Assembly (NCBI RefSeq): GCF_900156285.1
Contig: NZ_FTNC01000012.1
Location: forward strand, 17,689 to 81,688
Direction of reading: 5' to 3'
DNA: 64,000 nucleotides
From: Halanaerobium kushneri
GTDB taxonomy: Bacteria > Bacillota > Halanaerobiia > Halanaerobiales > Halanaerobiaceae
Of the stretch, positions 36,110 through 47,118 are shown piece after piece. Under the pieces are notes generated by a model that saw nothing but the letters and a program-made list of their open reading frames with translations, was not told where the DNA came from and searched no databases. How positions within the stretch are numbered: position 1 is the first letter of the stretch; every line of letters starts with the position of its first letter. The position numbers were made by a program, and so were the translations under genes.

Positions 36110-38044
36110 TTAAATTAGCTGTTCCCACTCCTCATACAACTCTTCCAGTCTCTTATTTTTAGTATGATAATCATCTTTTAACTGCTGCAGAAGTTCATAA
36201 TCATCAATATTTTTTTCAGCAGTCATCTCTGTTTCCAGAAGTGAAAGTTCTTTTTCCAGTTTTTCTATTTCAGATTCAAGCTCTTCCAATTTTTTTTGCC
36301 TTCTCAACTCCTGACTTCGGGCTTCTTTTTGTGCCTCATAATCAAGTTTTCCCTCGCTTTTTTGCTGCTGTTCTTTTTGCTGTTCTGTAGAAACTTGCTG
36401 CTGTTTTTTTTCTTTATAATAACTGTAATCACCTAAATATTTATTTAATTTCTTTTCTTCAAGTTCATAAATATAATCAACAACCTTATCCAAAAAATAG
36501 CGATCATGAGAAACAATCAAAACTGTACCTGGATAATCCTGCAGCGCTTCTTCCAGTACCTCACGGGAAGCCAGATCTAGATGGTTGGTTGGCTCATCTA
36601 AAATTAAAAAATTATAATTACCACTCATCAGCTGCAGCAGACGTAATCTACTTTTTTCGCCACCACTTAGCTGTTTTACTTTTTTAAAAACATCTTCTCC
36701 AGTAAACAAAAAGGAAGCCAGCATATCTCTTGCCTGAGAATTGGTAACAGCTGTTTCTCTCTGGAGAGCACTAATCAGATCATCTTCAGGATTAAATCCT
36801 TCAAATTCCTGTCGATAATAGGCAGGATAGACATTGGTACCAATCTTTACTCTCCCCTGATCCGAATTGATTTCTCCCATAATAATACGTAAAATAGTAG
36901 ATTTTCCGGTTCCGTTATCACCAATAATAGCCGCCCTATCAGTGCGGTGAAGCTCAAAATTTAAATTATCAAAAAGTTTCAAATCAGCAAAACTTTTGCT
37001 TAAATCCTCTACAAATAAAACATCATCTCCACCTCTAATTTGAGTATCCAGTTCCAGCTTCATCTTTCTGCCTTTAAGACGGGGTTTTTCCAATCTGTCA
37101 ATTCTTTCCAACCTTTTTTCCATCGCTTTTGCTCTTTTAAACATTTTTTCGCTATCACGAGAGCGACCCCAAATATAAAGCTGTTCTATCGCATCTTCTA
37201 GCTCCTTAATTTTCTTTTGCTGATTTTTATATTCTCGCAGACGCTGTTCATACCGGCGTTTTCGTTCTTTTTGATAATAACTGTAATTACCGCTGTAATC
37301 CTCATTTTTACCATTTTTAATCTCTACTATTCTCTCAATAGTATTATCCAGAAAATAACGGTCATGAGAAATAATCAAAAGACTACCCAGATAAGAATTA
37401 AGATAATTTTCCAGCCATTCTACAGATTTTAAGTCAAGATGATTCGTGGGCTCATCTAAAAGCAGCAAATCAGGTTCCATTAAAAGTAATTTAGCCAGGC
37501 CAACTCGTGTTTTTTCTCCACCACTCAACTGATCTAAAGTTTTTGCCTGGATTTCTTCTTCATCAAAGCCCATACCAGCTGCAACCTGACGAATTTTACT
37601 CTGATATTCATAACCAATACCTTTTTCGAATTCCTGCTGTAAAGCACTGTATTTACTCATAGTGGCTTTAAGATTATTAGAGTGGGATTTAGATTCTTCG
37701 GCTTTTTTACCGTGGTGAGCAATTTTATCTTCCAGTCGTTTCATTTCTTTAATCTGTTTTTTTACTTCTGCAAATACTTTTTCCAATTCCTGATAAATTG
37801 TGAGTTCAGAATTAAAATCAGGAAGTTGATCAAGATAGCCAACCTCAATATCATTTCTAACCGAAACTGTTCCCTCAGAAAGATGTTCCTGACCAGTAAT
37901 GATTTTAAAAATTGTTGTCTTACCAGAACCATTAGGGCCAATCAAAGCCACCGATTCTCCCTGATTTACATTTAGTGAAAAATCTTTGAGTACTGTTTCA
38001 ATTCCATATTCTTTTTTTAAATTATTAATATTTAAAATAGCCAT
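36110..38044 (-). CDS. ABC-F family ATPase
   Basis: A 644-residue soluble protein with two ABC domains and no membrane helices. Walker A motifs GPNGSGKTT and GDNGTGKST, signatures LSGGEKTRVGLAK and LSGGEKSRLRLLQ, and LLLDEPTNHLD / LILDEPTNHLD are all intact. A charged linker with RYEQRLREYKNQQKKIKELE lies between them and a coiled-coil tail follows. ABC-F proteins act on the ribosome, some giving antibiotic protection. The C-terminal coiled coil suggests a Uup/YdiF-like housekeeping member rather than a resistance factor, but this is not certain. Confidence 0.93.
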   Translation of the reverse strand: MAILNINNLKKEYGIETVLKDFSLNVNQGESVALIGPNGSGKTTIFKIITGQEHLSEGTVSVRNDIEVGYLDQLPDFNSELTIYQELEKVFAEVKKQIKEMKRLEDKIAHHGKKAEESKSHSNNLKATMSKYSALQQEFEKGIGYEYQSKIRQVAAGMGFDEEEIQAKTLDQLSGGEKTRVGLAKLLLMEPDLLLLDEPTNHLDLKSVEWLENYLNSYLGSLLIISHDRYFLDNTIERIVEIKNGKNEDYSGNYSYYQKERKRRYEQRLREYKNQQKKIKELEDAIEQLYIWGRSRDSEKMFKRAKAMEKRLERIDRLEKPRLKGRKMKLELDTQIRGGDDVLFVEDLSKSFADLKLFDNLNFELHRTDRAAIIGDNGTGKSTILRIIMGEINSDQGRVKIGTNVYPAYYRQEFEGFNPEDDLISALQRETAVTNSQARDMLASFLFTGEDVFKKVKQLSGGEKSRLRLLQLMSGNYNFLILDEPTNHLDLASREVLEEALQDYPGTVLIVSHDRYFLDKVVDYIYELEEKKLNKYLGDYSYYKEKKQQQVSTEQQKEQQQKSEGKLDYEAQKEARSQELRRQKKLEELESEIEKLEKELSLLETEMTAEKNIDDYELLQQLKDDYHTKNKRLEELYEEWEQLI

Positions 38045-38086
38045 CTCTAATCACACTTTTCTCTTTACTTTATTTAAGAATATAAT

Positions 38087-38965
38087 TTAGTATAATTCCG
38101 GATCTGCAACTTTTTTGCTATTTTTAAAAACAACTGCCAGGGTTCCCGGTCCAGCGTGAGACCCTACAGCAGCACCAATCTCACTGATAAATATTTCCTG
38201 GGGTTTAAATCTAGATTCAATTTGATCTTTTAATTTTAAGGCATATTCTTTATTCTGCGAGTAAGTTAAAGCAATAATTTGCGATTCAGGTTGATCAGCC
38301 TTCTTCTCAATTTCATTTAATAGATAAGAAATCATTCTTTTTTTTCCTCTGACTTTATCATGAGGTAAGATTTGACCATCCTGAATATGGAGTATTGGTT
38401 TAATATTCAAAACACTGGCCATCACAGCTTTTGTTTTAGAAATTCTGCCACCACGCTTTAACATCTCCAGATCGCCAACGGCAAAAATATGTTCAAGTCG
38501 AGAAGCATCATCCATTAAATTCTGGACAACTGTTTCTAAATTTCTTCCCTGCTGCAGCCATTTTGCAGCCTGATAAACTAAAAGCCCCTGTCCCACAGAA
38601 GCCGCTCTGGAGTCAATAATTTTAATCCGCTCCTGTTCGCTGTTCAGTTCATTTTTGGCCAATACAGCTGATTCTAAAATACCGCTTAATTTAGAAGAGA
38701 AAGCAATTACCAGCAGCTGTTCATATTCTGCCAGACCTTTTTTATAGACTTCCAAAAATTTGCCCGGAGTAATTCTGGATGTTCGGGGTACATCAGTCTC
38801 TTTTTCAATCAAATTATAAAAATCTTCTGGCTGCAAATCAGCGCGATCATAATAAACTCTGTTATTAATGTTAACTTCTATACTTAAAAAATCAATATCA
38901 TAACTGTCCACAATTTCTGCTGGCAAATCAGAACAGCTATCTGTTATTATTTTAACTTTTGACAT
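38087..38965 (-). CDS. DegV family fatty-acid-binding protein
   Basis: A 292-residue DegV protein. The N-terminal DSCSDLPAEIVDSYDI and the lipid pocket segments TSRITPGKFLEVY and AFSSKLSGILESA are visible, with the C-terminal domain holding HAGPGTLAVVF. Family members bind a fatty acid and act with FakA fatty acid kinases to incorporate exogenous fatty acids. No fakA lies nearby. It sits between yhbY and the ABC-F gene. Confidence 0.93.
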   Translation of the reverse strand: MSKVKIITDSCSDLPAEIVDSYDIDFLSIEVNINNRVYYDRADLQPEDFYNLIEKETDVPRTSRITPGKFLEVYKKGLAEYEQLLVIAFSSKLSGILESAVLAKNELNSEQERIKIIDSRAASVGQGLLVYQAAKWLQQGRNLETVVQNLMDDASRLEHIFAVGDLEMLKRGGRISKTKAVMASVLNIKPILHIQDGQILPHDKVRGKKRMISYLLNEIEKKADQPESQIIALTYSQNKEYALKLKDQIESRFKPQEIFISEIGAAVGSHAGPGTLAVVFKNSKKVADPELY

Positions 38966-39009
38966 AAAAATTCCTCCCTGTGAAACTCTCCCCCGGGTTT
39001 AATTGTTAT

Positions 39010-39297
39010 TTAAAGTTTAAAATTTGAATCTTCATCACGCTGGCGGAATAAAACTGCAATACCTCCAATAACCTGCACTACATCAGCACCGGTTGCTGTG
39101 GCCAGTTCCTCAGCTGCAGAACGAGTTGTTCGTCCTGTACTTTCTAAAATTCTAATTTTTAACAGCTCATGATCTTCTAAAGCAGCATCTAATTGTTCAA
39201 TTACTGCTTCTGTAATTCCATCTTTACCAACGTGCACTACAGGATCGAGAGAATTTGCCTCACCTCTAAGATAACTTCTATTTTTACCTGATAACAT
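39010..39297 (-). CDS. yhbY: YhbY family RNA-binding protein (CRM domain)
   Basis: A 95-residue single CRM-domain protein with the GKDGITEAVIEQLDAAL helix, ELLKIRILES strand and a final VQVIGGIAVLFRQ segment. YhbY-type proteins associate with pre-50S particles. It lies 71 bp after obg, another ribosome-assembly factor, on the same strand. Confidence 0.93.
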   Translation of the reverse strand: MLSGKNRSYLRGEANSLDPVVHVGKDGITEAVIEQLDAALEDHELLKIRILESTGRTTRSAAEELATATGADVVQVIGGIAVLFRQRDEDSNFKL

Positions 39298-39368
39298 TAT
39301 ATCACCTTCTTTCCTATTAAATAATTATTTATACTATATTTCACTAAATTATCACATTTAGAATTAAT

Positions 39369-40664
<1,296 letters not shown>

Positions 40665-40744
40665 CTAATTATTAAATAGTTTAACTTAAATTGCAGACTT
40701 AAATTGCAATTTAAGTCCTAAAATCACAGAAATATTAAACAGCA

Positions 40745-40774
40745 AAAAACCCTCAGCACCTAAAGCACTGAGGG
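40745..40774 (-). terminator. Terminator between rpmA and obg
   Basis: CCCTCAG and CTGAGGG arms and a T-run (TTTTTTG) on the minus strand. It may lower obg expression relative to the ribosomal genes. Confidence 0.85.
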
Positions 40775-40790
40775 ATATTATACAATAATA

Positions 40791-41069
40791 TTAGTTAGCA
40801 ATAGCTGCTACCTGATCTTCTGTATATACACTGATCTGACGATTCTTTTTACCTTTTCTTTCAAATTTAACATAACCGTCAACCTTGGAGAATAAAGTAT
40901 CATCACTACCGCGGCCAACATTTAAACCTGGCTTGAATTTAGTACCTCTCTGACGTACTAAAATACTACCAGCTGATACGAATTCGCCGTCGAATTCCTT
41001 AACACCAAGTCGTTTCGATTCACTATCACGACCATTCCGGGAACTACCAACACCCTTCTTCTGGGACAT
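40791..41069 (-). CDS. rpmA: 50S ribosomal protein L27
   Basis: A 92-residue L27. It begins [19 protein letters not shown], so the basic N-terminus that reaches the peptidyl transferase centre starts directly after the initiator Met. The 9-12 residue extension of most Firmicutes L27 proteins, cut at an FF/FAS site by the Prp protease, is absent. Correspondingly no prp (ysxB) gene lies between rplU and rpmA; the gap is only 92 bp. The core, [19 protein letters not shown], is standard. Confidence 0.97.
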   Translation of the reverse strand: MSQKKGVGSSRNGRDSESKRLGVKEFDGEFVSAGSILVRQRGTKFKPGLNVGRGSDDTLFSKVDGYVKFERKGKKNRQISVYTEDQVAAIAN

Positions 41070-41161
41070 TTAACTCCACCCCCTTAGAAAATAAATTTTT
41101 AAAAATTTTAAAGTTAAATACTAACTTAAAAGTTAATATTTCTGCTTATCTATAAGATAAA

Positions 41162-41473
41162 TTAAGCATTAATGTCTTCGATTAAAACCTTAGTGTAAGG
41201 CTGTCTGTGACCAGTTTTCTTGCGGTATCTGATCTTTGGTTTGTATTTGAAAACGACAATCTTTTTATTTTTACCCTGTTCGATTACCTTTCCTTTTACA
41301 GAAGCTCCATCTACAAGTGGAGAACCTGCTTTAAAACCATTATCATCAGATAAAGCTAAAACCTGATCAAATTCTACATTTTCGCCTTCCTCAGCAGAAA
41401 GCTTTTCAATTTTAATAATCTGACCCTCTTCAACGCGGTACTGTTTACCGCCAGTTTTAATAATAGCGTACAT
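41162..41473 (-). CDS. rplU: 50S ribosomal protein L21
   Basis: A 103-residue L21 with the conserved [18 protein letters not shown] start, [19 protein letters not shown] middle and [15 protein letters not shown] end. First gene of the rplU-rpmA unit. GGGAGG lies before the ATG. A strong promoter and a structured leader of roughly 120 nt precede it, suggesting leader-mediated control. Confidence 0.97.
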   Translation of the reverse strand: MYAIIKTGGKQYRVEEGQIIKIEKLSAEEGENVEFDQVLALSDDNGFKAGSPLVDGASVKGKVIEQGKNKKIVVFKYKPKIRYRKKTGHRQPYTKVLIEDINA

Positions 41474-41597
41474 TATATGTTACACCTCCCTTACCTCAGA
41501 CTCGCCGGATGAGGCACCCTTTATTGCAAGAGATTTTACTACCTGTACCGTGCGGTTTTGGCACCTTCAAAACGAAGGCTGGATAAATAACTCCAGA
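41474..41597 (-). ncRNA. Structured leader of rplU (L21-leader-like)
   Basis: Transcribed 5' leader with paired segments, including CCTCA/TGAGG just before the ribosome site and a CCAGCCTTCGTTTTGAAGG hairpin region near 41563-41582. Firmicutes rplU genes often carry an L21 leader; the match here is by position and hairpins only. Confidence 0.5.
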
Positions 41598-41602
41598 TAT
41601 AA

Positions 41603-41631
41603 ATTCTAGCATAAATCGGCTTCAGAGTCAA
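41603..41631 (-). promoter_or_regulatory. Promoter of rplU-rpmA
   Basis: TTGACT, 17-bp spacer, TAGAAT with a TGC extension (extended -10) on the minus strand. Confidence 0.8.
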
Positions 41632-41696
41632 GGGATTCGCTAAAATGATTAAATTATTAATCATTAATAAATATCCAGAAAAAATTGCTATCTAAA

Positions 41697-43379
41697 TTAA
41701 GCCAGATGAGCTCTAGCATAGGTGCGATGCATATCATCAATTATAATTTCAACTTCATTATCTACCATATTCCCGGCACCATTAACAATAATAATGTACC
41801 CATCTATTCTTGCAATACCAGCATTTTCGTTACTGGCATGCTGATCCTCAATCTTTACGCTTATTCTATCCCCGGCATCCAGATCTAAAACTTCAGGTTG
41901 AAGATCTTCTTTGCTTCCTTTTTCAATTACCATATCCTCATATTTAAGCTCTGCATTGCCGCTGATAAAAATATCAATACCAAACTTATTTTCCAGTTCC
42001 TGCAGCTTTTCTCCACCAGCTCCAATTAAAACAGCTGCTACTTCCGGATGTAGTTCTAAAGAAACAGCAGGATATTTTTTGCGGCTTGTTATCTCATCAA
42101 TTTTACGTATAACCTTCATGGCAACAGTGGACTCTGATAGAACTTTACCAGTTCCTCCACAGACAGGACAGTCTTTCTGCATCAATGATCCAAAACCTTC
42201 TCGAACTTTTTTGCGGGTCATCTCCAGCAGACCAAGCTGTGTAAAACCTAAAATAGAAGTCTTAGTTCTATCCTTTTCCAGCTCATTTGCCAGCAGATCA
42301 GTTACTGACTGCTGATCAGAATGGTTATTCATATCAATAAAGTCAATAATTATTATCCCACCAATATCCCTTAATTTAATCTGGCGGGCAATCTCCGAAA
42401 CCGCTTCTTTATTAGTTTTTACTATTGTATCCTGCAGATTTTTCTTACCGGTAAATTTACCGGTATTAATATCTATTGAGACTAAAGCTTCTGTCTGATC
42501 AATTACCAGATAACCACCTGATTTTAGCCAGACCTTACGCTGCAACAAGCTTTCTATTTCTTTTTCGATATTATAAGCTGCTAAAATAGGTATATTACGC
42601 TGATAAAGTGCTATTCTATTTTTTAAGTCAGGTGCAAAAACCGATGTAAGATCAATTAAACGCTGGTAATCTTTTTTATCATCTACTACTACTCGATCAA
42701 TATTTTCATCTAAATAATCTCTAATTAAATTTTTGAGTAAATCTTCTTCCTGATAAAGAATATCTATATCATTTTTTTGAAAAAAATCGTTACGAATTCT
42801 TTTCCAGGTTCCCGATAAAAAATTATAATCATTCTGCAGCTTAGTATAACTTTCATCATGGGCATTTGTCCGAATAATCAGCCCTTCTTTTCCATTCTTT
42901 AAATCCTGAGCAATTGATTTTAAACGTCCTCTTTCACCATCATCATTAATTCTGCGGGAAATTCCAATTTTATTGTCGGATGGAATATAAACAAAAAATC
43001 TACCCGGGATCGAAATCTTACAGGTAACCTTTGCCCCTTTAGTACCCATTGGTTCTTTAACAACCTGAACCATCAACCACTGTCCTGGCTGCAGTACATG
43101 TTTAATATTTAAATTTTTCTGACTTAACTTCTTTTTCTGCTCACTACTTAAAATAGGATACAAATCATTTAAATGGATAAAGGCATTACGGGCAATACCA
43201 ATGTCAACAAACGCTGCCTGCATACCAGGCAGAACATCCTGCACTCGTCCACGATAAACATTACCTGCAATTTTATGATAGGTATCTCTTTCAAAAAATA
43301 AATCTTCTAAAGAATTATTATTTAATAAAGCTGCTCTTCTTTCTCTGTATTCCGAATTAATTATTATTTGTCTGCTCAT
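41697..43379 (-). CDS. rng: Ribonuclease E/G family protein
   Basis: A 560-residue RNase E/G-type endoribonuclease that processes rRNA and mRNA. An S1 domain occupies about residues 35-125 (GNVYRGRVQDVLPGMQAAFVD), followed by the catalytic domain with GGYLVIDQTEALVSIDIN and DIGGIIIIDFIDM, and the zinc-link CPVCGGTGKV. It lacks the long C-terminal degradosome tail of RNase E, so RNase G is the better name. It follows the TIGR03960/TIGR03936 pair by a few bases. Confidence 0.94.
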   Translation of the reverse strand: MSRQIIINSEYRERRAALLNNNSLEDLFFERDTYHKIAGNVYRGRVQDVLPGMQAAFVDIGIARNAFIHLNDLYPILSSEQKKKLSQKNLNIKHVLQPGQWLMVQVVKEPMGTKGAKVTCKISIPGRFFVYIPSDNKIGISRRINDDGERGRLKSIAQDLKNGKEGLIIRTNAHDESYTKLQNDYNFLSGTWKRIRNDFFQKNDIDILYQEEDLLKNLIRDYLDENIDRVVVDDKKDYQRLIDLTSVFAPDLKNRIALYQRNIPILAAYNIEKEIESLLQRKVWLKSGGYLVIDQTEALVSIDINTGKFTGKKNLQDTIVKTNKEAVSEIARQIKLRDIGGIIIIDFIDMNNHSDQQSVTDLLANELEKDRTKTSILGFTQLGLLEMTRKKVREGFGSLMQKDCPVCGGTGKVLSESTVAMKVIRKIDEITSRKKYPAVSLELHPEVAAVLIGAGGEKLQELENKFGIDIFISGNAELKYEDMVIEKGSKEDLQPEVLDLDAGDRISVKIEDQHASNENAGIARIDGYIIIVNGAGNMVDNEVEIIIDDMHRTYARAHLA

Positions 43380-43384
43380 CTATC

Positions 43385-44086
43385 TCAACTCCCAATGAAT
43401 TTTTCTGCATAGGGAGGATCAAAACTTTCTCCATCTCTCACAAATACTCCCTCTCTAACAACCTGCAGAGGAGAAAATTCTTCTATTTTTGAATATTTGT
43501 CCCTTAGAGCTCGATTGAGCTCCTCCGGCCTTACATTTCCTCTACTCCCTGTAACAACTGCAAATTTCCATTTATTTTTATCTGTTATCTCTGCAGAAAA
43601 TATTCTTTTCTTTAAATCTATTTTTCTGTCTTCTTTTTTTCTTCTGTGTCTGATAATCATTATTTCGTCCTGACTCATAAATTCTTCTAACATTTCCTTT
43701 TCTGTCTCTAAACTTTTAGCTTCTGTATACTCAAAATTAATGGTATAGATAGCAGTATCAACTAAAGATGAAAGAGATCTAATATCATCAGGTACTGCTA
43801 CAGCCTTTAAAAATTTCAAATGATCAGGTGAGACAGAGTTTAATTTTGACAACAGCTCCTCGGCCTCCAATTCTTCCGTCAGCTCAAGGTCAAAATACTC
43901 ACCTTTACTGATTAAACCCACTGCAAGTGGAGGACCAATAGCAAGATTGATCCGGGGATTATAACCCTGCGAAAAAGCTGCCGGAAGTTCTGCTCTTCTG
44001 ATAATCCTTCTTAATGTTTTAATAACTTCCAGATGTGAAATATACATTAAATCTTCAAGTTTAGCAAATTTAATTCTGTAATTCAT
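43385..44086 (-). CDS. TIGR03936/DUF2344 radical-SAM-associated protein
   Basis: A 233-residue protein of the DUF2344 family, which occurs next to or fused to TIGR03960 radical SAM proteins. Features: MNYRIKFAKLEDLMYISHLE start, FSQGYNPRINLAIGPPLAVG and a VREGVFVRDGESFDP end. Start is ATG 44086 behind AGGTGG, overlapping the upstream radical SAM gene by 17 bp, so translation is probably coupled. Function is not known; location beside rng and ribosomal genes hints at RNA or ribosome modification. Confidence 0.88.
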   Translation of the reverse strand: MNYRIKFAKLEDLMYISHLEVIKTLRRIIRRAELPAAFSQGYNPRINLAIGPPLAVGLISKGEYFDLELTEELEAEELLSKLNSVSPDHLKFLKAVAVPDDIRSLSSLVDTAIYTINFEYTEAKSLETEKEMLEEFMSQDEIMIIRHRRKKEDRKIDLKKRIFSAEITDKNKWKFAVVTGSRGNVRPEELNRALRDKYSKIEEFSPLQVVREGVFVRDGESFDPPYAEKFIGS

Positions 44087-45947
44087 CTGTGCCACCACCT
44101 ACTAACTCTAGATCAACTTCAAAATTACCACAGATTGCACAACCATGACAGTCAGCAAATCTACAATCATCTATTAGTACTTCCTGATAAGCGTTTTGAT
44201 ATTCTTTCAGTAAAAAAGATTTAGGAATTCCTATATCAAGTTTTTCCCAGGAAAAAATTTCTTCTTCTCCTCTTTCTCTAAGATAATTTTCGGGATCAAT
44301 CTCATTTTCCCTAAATGCCTCTCCCCATATTCTTGGCTCAAAACACTCATGCCATCCTTCAAAACGGCTCCCTTTTTTCCAGGCAGATTCGATTACCGCT
44401 GAGAGTCTTCTGTCACCTCTGGCAAGAACACCTTCCAGTCTTGATAGTTCGGGATCATTCCAGCTAAAAGAAAAACTTCTTCCTTTAATATTATCCCGTA
44501 AGTAATCATGTTTTTGAATAATTGTTTCTATATCATCCATCTGATGCCACTGAAAAGGAGTAAAAACTTTAGGTACAAAAGTTGAGACACTGACAGAAAC
44601 TTCAATTCGACGCATTCTCTTTTTAGTGTTACGACGAACTTCCTGACCAATATTTCTTATCTTTTTAGCCATCTCGGCAATACCACTAATATCTTCCATA
44701 GTTTCGGTGGGCAGTCCAATCATAAAATATAACTTTATTTTAGACCATCCATTTTCAAAAGCAGAGCGAGCCGCACTATAAATATCTTCTTCACTAATGT
44801 TTTTATTGATAACATTTCTTAAACGCTGGGTTCCTGCCTCAGGTGCAAAGGTTAAACCTGTTTTTCTAACTTTATTAACTTCCTCTGCCAGAGCAACCGA
44901 AAATTTATCTACTCTTAGTGAAGATAAAGAAACACTAATCATTTTGTCACTAAATCTTTCTGTCATTTTTTGAACCAATTGTTTTGCTTCAGTATAATCA
45001 ATAGTACTGAGCGAAGTAAGAGAAATCTCATCATATCCGGTTGCTTTTAAGGCTTTATCTGCCAGCTCTATTAAGCGCTCAACACTTCTTTCTCTTACTG
45101 GTCTATAAGCCATACCAGCCGCACAAAACCTGCAGCTTCTGGTACAGCCTCTGGAAATTTCTAAAACAACTCTTTCGTGCACTGTATCCCGATAAGGAAC
45201 TATAAAATCGGTTGGATAAAAGGCCTGGTCCAGATTCTGAACCACCTGTTTTTTTACTTTCCCCTTTACGCCAGCAGCTGAATTTAGGGACAAAACCTCA
45301 CCCCGCTCTCCATACTCTTCACTATAGAGTGACGGAACATAAACTCCAGGTATTTTACTTAAATTATTTAAAATTTTGTTTTTACTTAAACCCTCAGCTT
45401 TTAACTGCTTGTATTTATTTAAAAGATCTATTATAAATGACTCTGCCTCACCAACAAAAAAGAGATCAATAAACTCTGCTATTGGTTCAGAATTAAATAC
45501 AGTTGAGCCACCGGCAATTATTAGAGGATCATCTTCCTCTCTTTTATCAGCATAAATAGAAATCCCACTTAAATCAAGCATATTTAAAATGTTGGTATAG
45601 CTCATTTCATACTGTAAAGTAAAACCTAAAATATCAAAATCTTTTATTTCATGATAGGACTCCAAAGTGTAAAGAGGAATATCCTCTTTTTTCATTAAAT
45701 CCTCCATATCCTGCCAGGGTGCATAAACTCTTTCAGCCAGCATATTATCCTCTCTGTTAATTAAATGATATAAAATTTTTAGCCCCAGATGTGACATACC
45801 AATCTCATAGACATCAGGAAAAGCTAGAGCTACCTTAAGTTTTTCTGGTTCCCAGTCCTTGCTAATTGAATTCCATTCATTACCTGTGTAGCGTTCCGGA
45901 CTGGATATTTTATATAAATTTTCTATAATTTTTTTCTTATACTGCAA
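44070..45947 (-). CDS. TIGR03960 B12-binding radical SAM protein
   Basis: A 625-residue protein with an N-terminal B12-binding-like region (VALAFPDVYEIGMSHLGLKIL) and a radical SAM domain whose cluster motif is CTRSCRFCAAG around residue 275. A C-terminal segment has CRFADCHGCAICG, possibly a second metal site. Partner of the DUF2344 protein encoded immediately downstream. The reaction and target are unknown to me; the pair is widespread in Clostridia beside rng and rplU. Confidence 0.9.
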   Translation of the reverse strand: MQYKKKIIENLYKISSPERYTGNEWNSISKDWEPEKLKVALAFPDVYEIGMSHLGLKILYHLINREDNMLAERVYAPWQDMEDLMKKEDIPLYTLESYHEIKDFDILGFTLQYEMSYTNILNMLDLSGISIYADKREEDDPLIIAGGSTVFNSEPIAEFIDLFFVGEAESFIIDLLNKYKQLKAEGLSKNKILNNLSKIPGVYVPSLYSEEYGERGEVLSLNSAAGVKGKVKKQVVQNLDQAFYPTDFIVPYRDTVHERVVLEISRGCTRSCRFCAAGMAYRPVRERSVERLIELADKALKATGYDEISLTSLSTIDYTEAKQLVQKMTERFSDKMISVSLSSLRVDKFSVALAEEVNKVRKTGLTFAPEAGTQRLRNVINKNISEEDIYSAARSAFENGWSKIKLYFMIGLPTETMEDISGIAEMAKKIRNIGQEVRRNTKKRMRRIEVSVSVSTFVPKVFTPFQWHQMDDIETIIQKHDYLRDNIKGRSFSFSWNDPELSRLEGVLARGDRRLSAVIESAWKKGSRFEGWHECFEPRIWGEAFRENEIDPENYLRERGEEEIFSWEKLDIGIPKSFLLKEYQNAYQEVLIDDCRFADCHGCAICGNFEVDLELVGGGTDELQN

Positions 45948-45963
45948 AAAACCACCTCATAAT

Positions 45964-47103
45964 TTAAAACATTAATTTATTTTTTCTTAAGTTTACATTT
46001 ATAACTATTGCCACTGCAGTTAGAGAGGTAAGCATAAAAGTTCCTCCATAGCTGATAAAGGGCAGTGGAATACCTGTAATGGGCATAATTCCCATTGTCA
46101 TACCTACATTTTCTAAAACATGAAATAAAAACATTGCCATTACACCTATTACAACCAGATATCCATAGCGGTCTCTGGCATTTTCTGCTATATTTAAAAA
46201 CTGCCAGAGTAAATATAAAAACAAGAGTATTACAACTGCTGAACCCAGAAAACCAAACTCCTCTCCAATTACCGAAAAGATAAAATCTGTATGTTTCTCC
46301 GGTAAAAAATTAAGCTGATTTTGAGTTCCGGCAAAAAGCCCTTTACCAAATGTCCTACCTGAACCAAGAGCAATAATTGATTGAATGATATTATAACCAC
46401 TGCCGTGAGGATCTATATTAGGATTAATAAATACAATTAATCTATTTAACTGATATTCTTTTAAAAAAGGAAGTGGAGTATCCAGCATAACATGAGCGGT
46501 TATCAGTAAAACAATAAATAAAAAACCACCTCCAAAAACTGCTGCCATATACTTTAAATTACCACCACCTGCAAAAAGCATCACTAAATAAATAAAAAAT
46601 AAAACCAGAGCTGTTCCCAGGTCATTCTGTAAAATCACCAGCACAAAAGGTATAAATGCTGTAACTGACGGTAAAAACATTCCTTTTAAGTATCCCATGT
46701 CATCAGAATTGTTATCAATTACAGCAGCCAGAACCAGAATTAACATAATTTTTGATAATTCTGAAGTCTGGAGATTAAAAGCTCCAATGCTGATCCAGTG
46801 AGCTCCTCCGGATACACCCTGACCTAAAAAGATAGTTGCAGTCAGCATCAGCAGCATCAAAATATAAATAATAGCTGCATATTCTTTAAAAATTTTATAA
46901 TCAAAAGCCTGCAGAATAAAAACGACTAGCAGCCCCAGTACAACTGAGACTGCCTGTTTCTGTAAAAATCTTAAGGCACCACTGTCAACTTGATTGATTT
47001 CAACAGCAGAACTTATGCTGACAAAACCAATTATAATCAAAAGTATTACCGCCAGTGGTACATTAAAATTCAAATATCGCAGGAATTTTTTATTCCAGTT
47101 CAT
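45964..47103 (-). CDS. rodA: Rod shape-determining protein RodA
   Basis: A 379-residue SEDS-family glycosyltransferase with about ten membrane helices. Typical segments are FGKGLFAGTQNQLNFLPEKHTDFIFSVIGEEFGF in the central loop (quoted in part: LPEKHTDFIFSVIGEEFG) and GIPLPFISYGGTFML near the C-terminus. It polymerises peptidoglycan during elongation with PBP2, encoded in the same cluster. The start is 15 bp after minE. Confidence 0.95.
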   Translation of the reverse strand: MNWNKKFLRYLNFNVPLAVILLIIIGFVSISSAVEINQVDSGALRFLQKQAVSVVLGLLVVFILQAFDYKIFKEYAAIIYILMLLMLTATIFLGQGVSGGAHWISIGAFNLQTSELSKIMLILVLAAVIDNNSDDMGYLKGMFLPSVTAFIPFVLVILQNDLGTALVLFFIYLVMLFAGGGNLKYMAAVFGGGFLFIVLLITAHVMLDTPLPFLKEYQLNRLIVFINPNIDPHGSGYNIIQSIIALGSGRTFGKGLFAGTQNQLNFLPEKHTDFIFSVIGEEFGFLGSAVVILLFLYLLWQFLNIAENARDRYGYLVVIGVMAMFLFHVLENVGMTMGIMPITGIPLPFISYGGTFMLTSLTAVAIVINVNLRKNKLMF

Positions 47104-47118
47104 ATTGGAGCAACCCCT

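Noticed and set aside
42201..42315. Plus-strand frame within rng as a separate gene
   Set aside because: It is a shadow frame of rng with no ribosome site.
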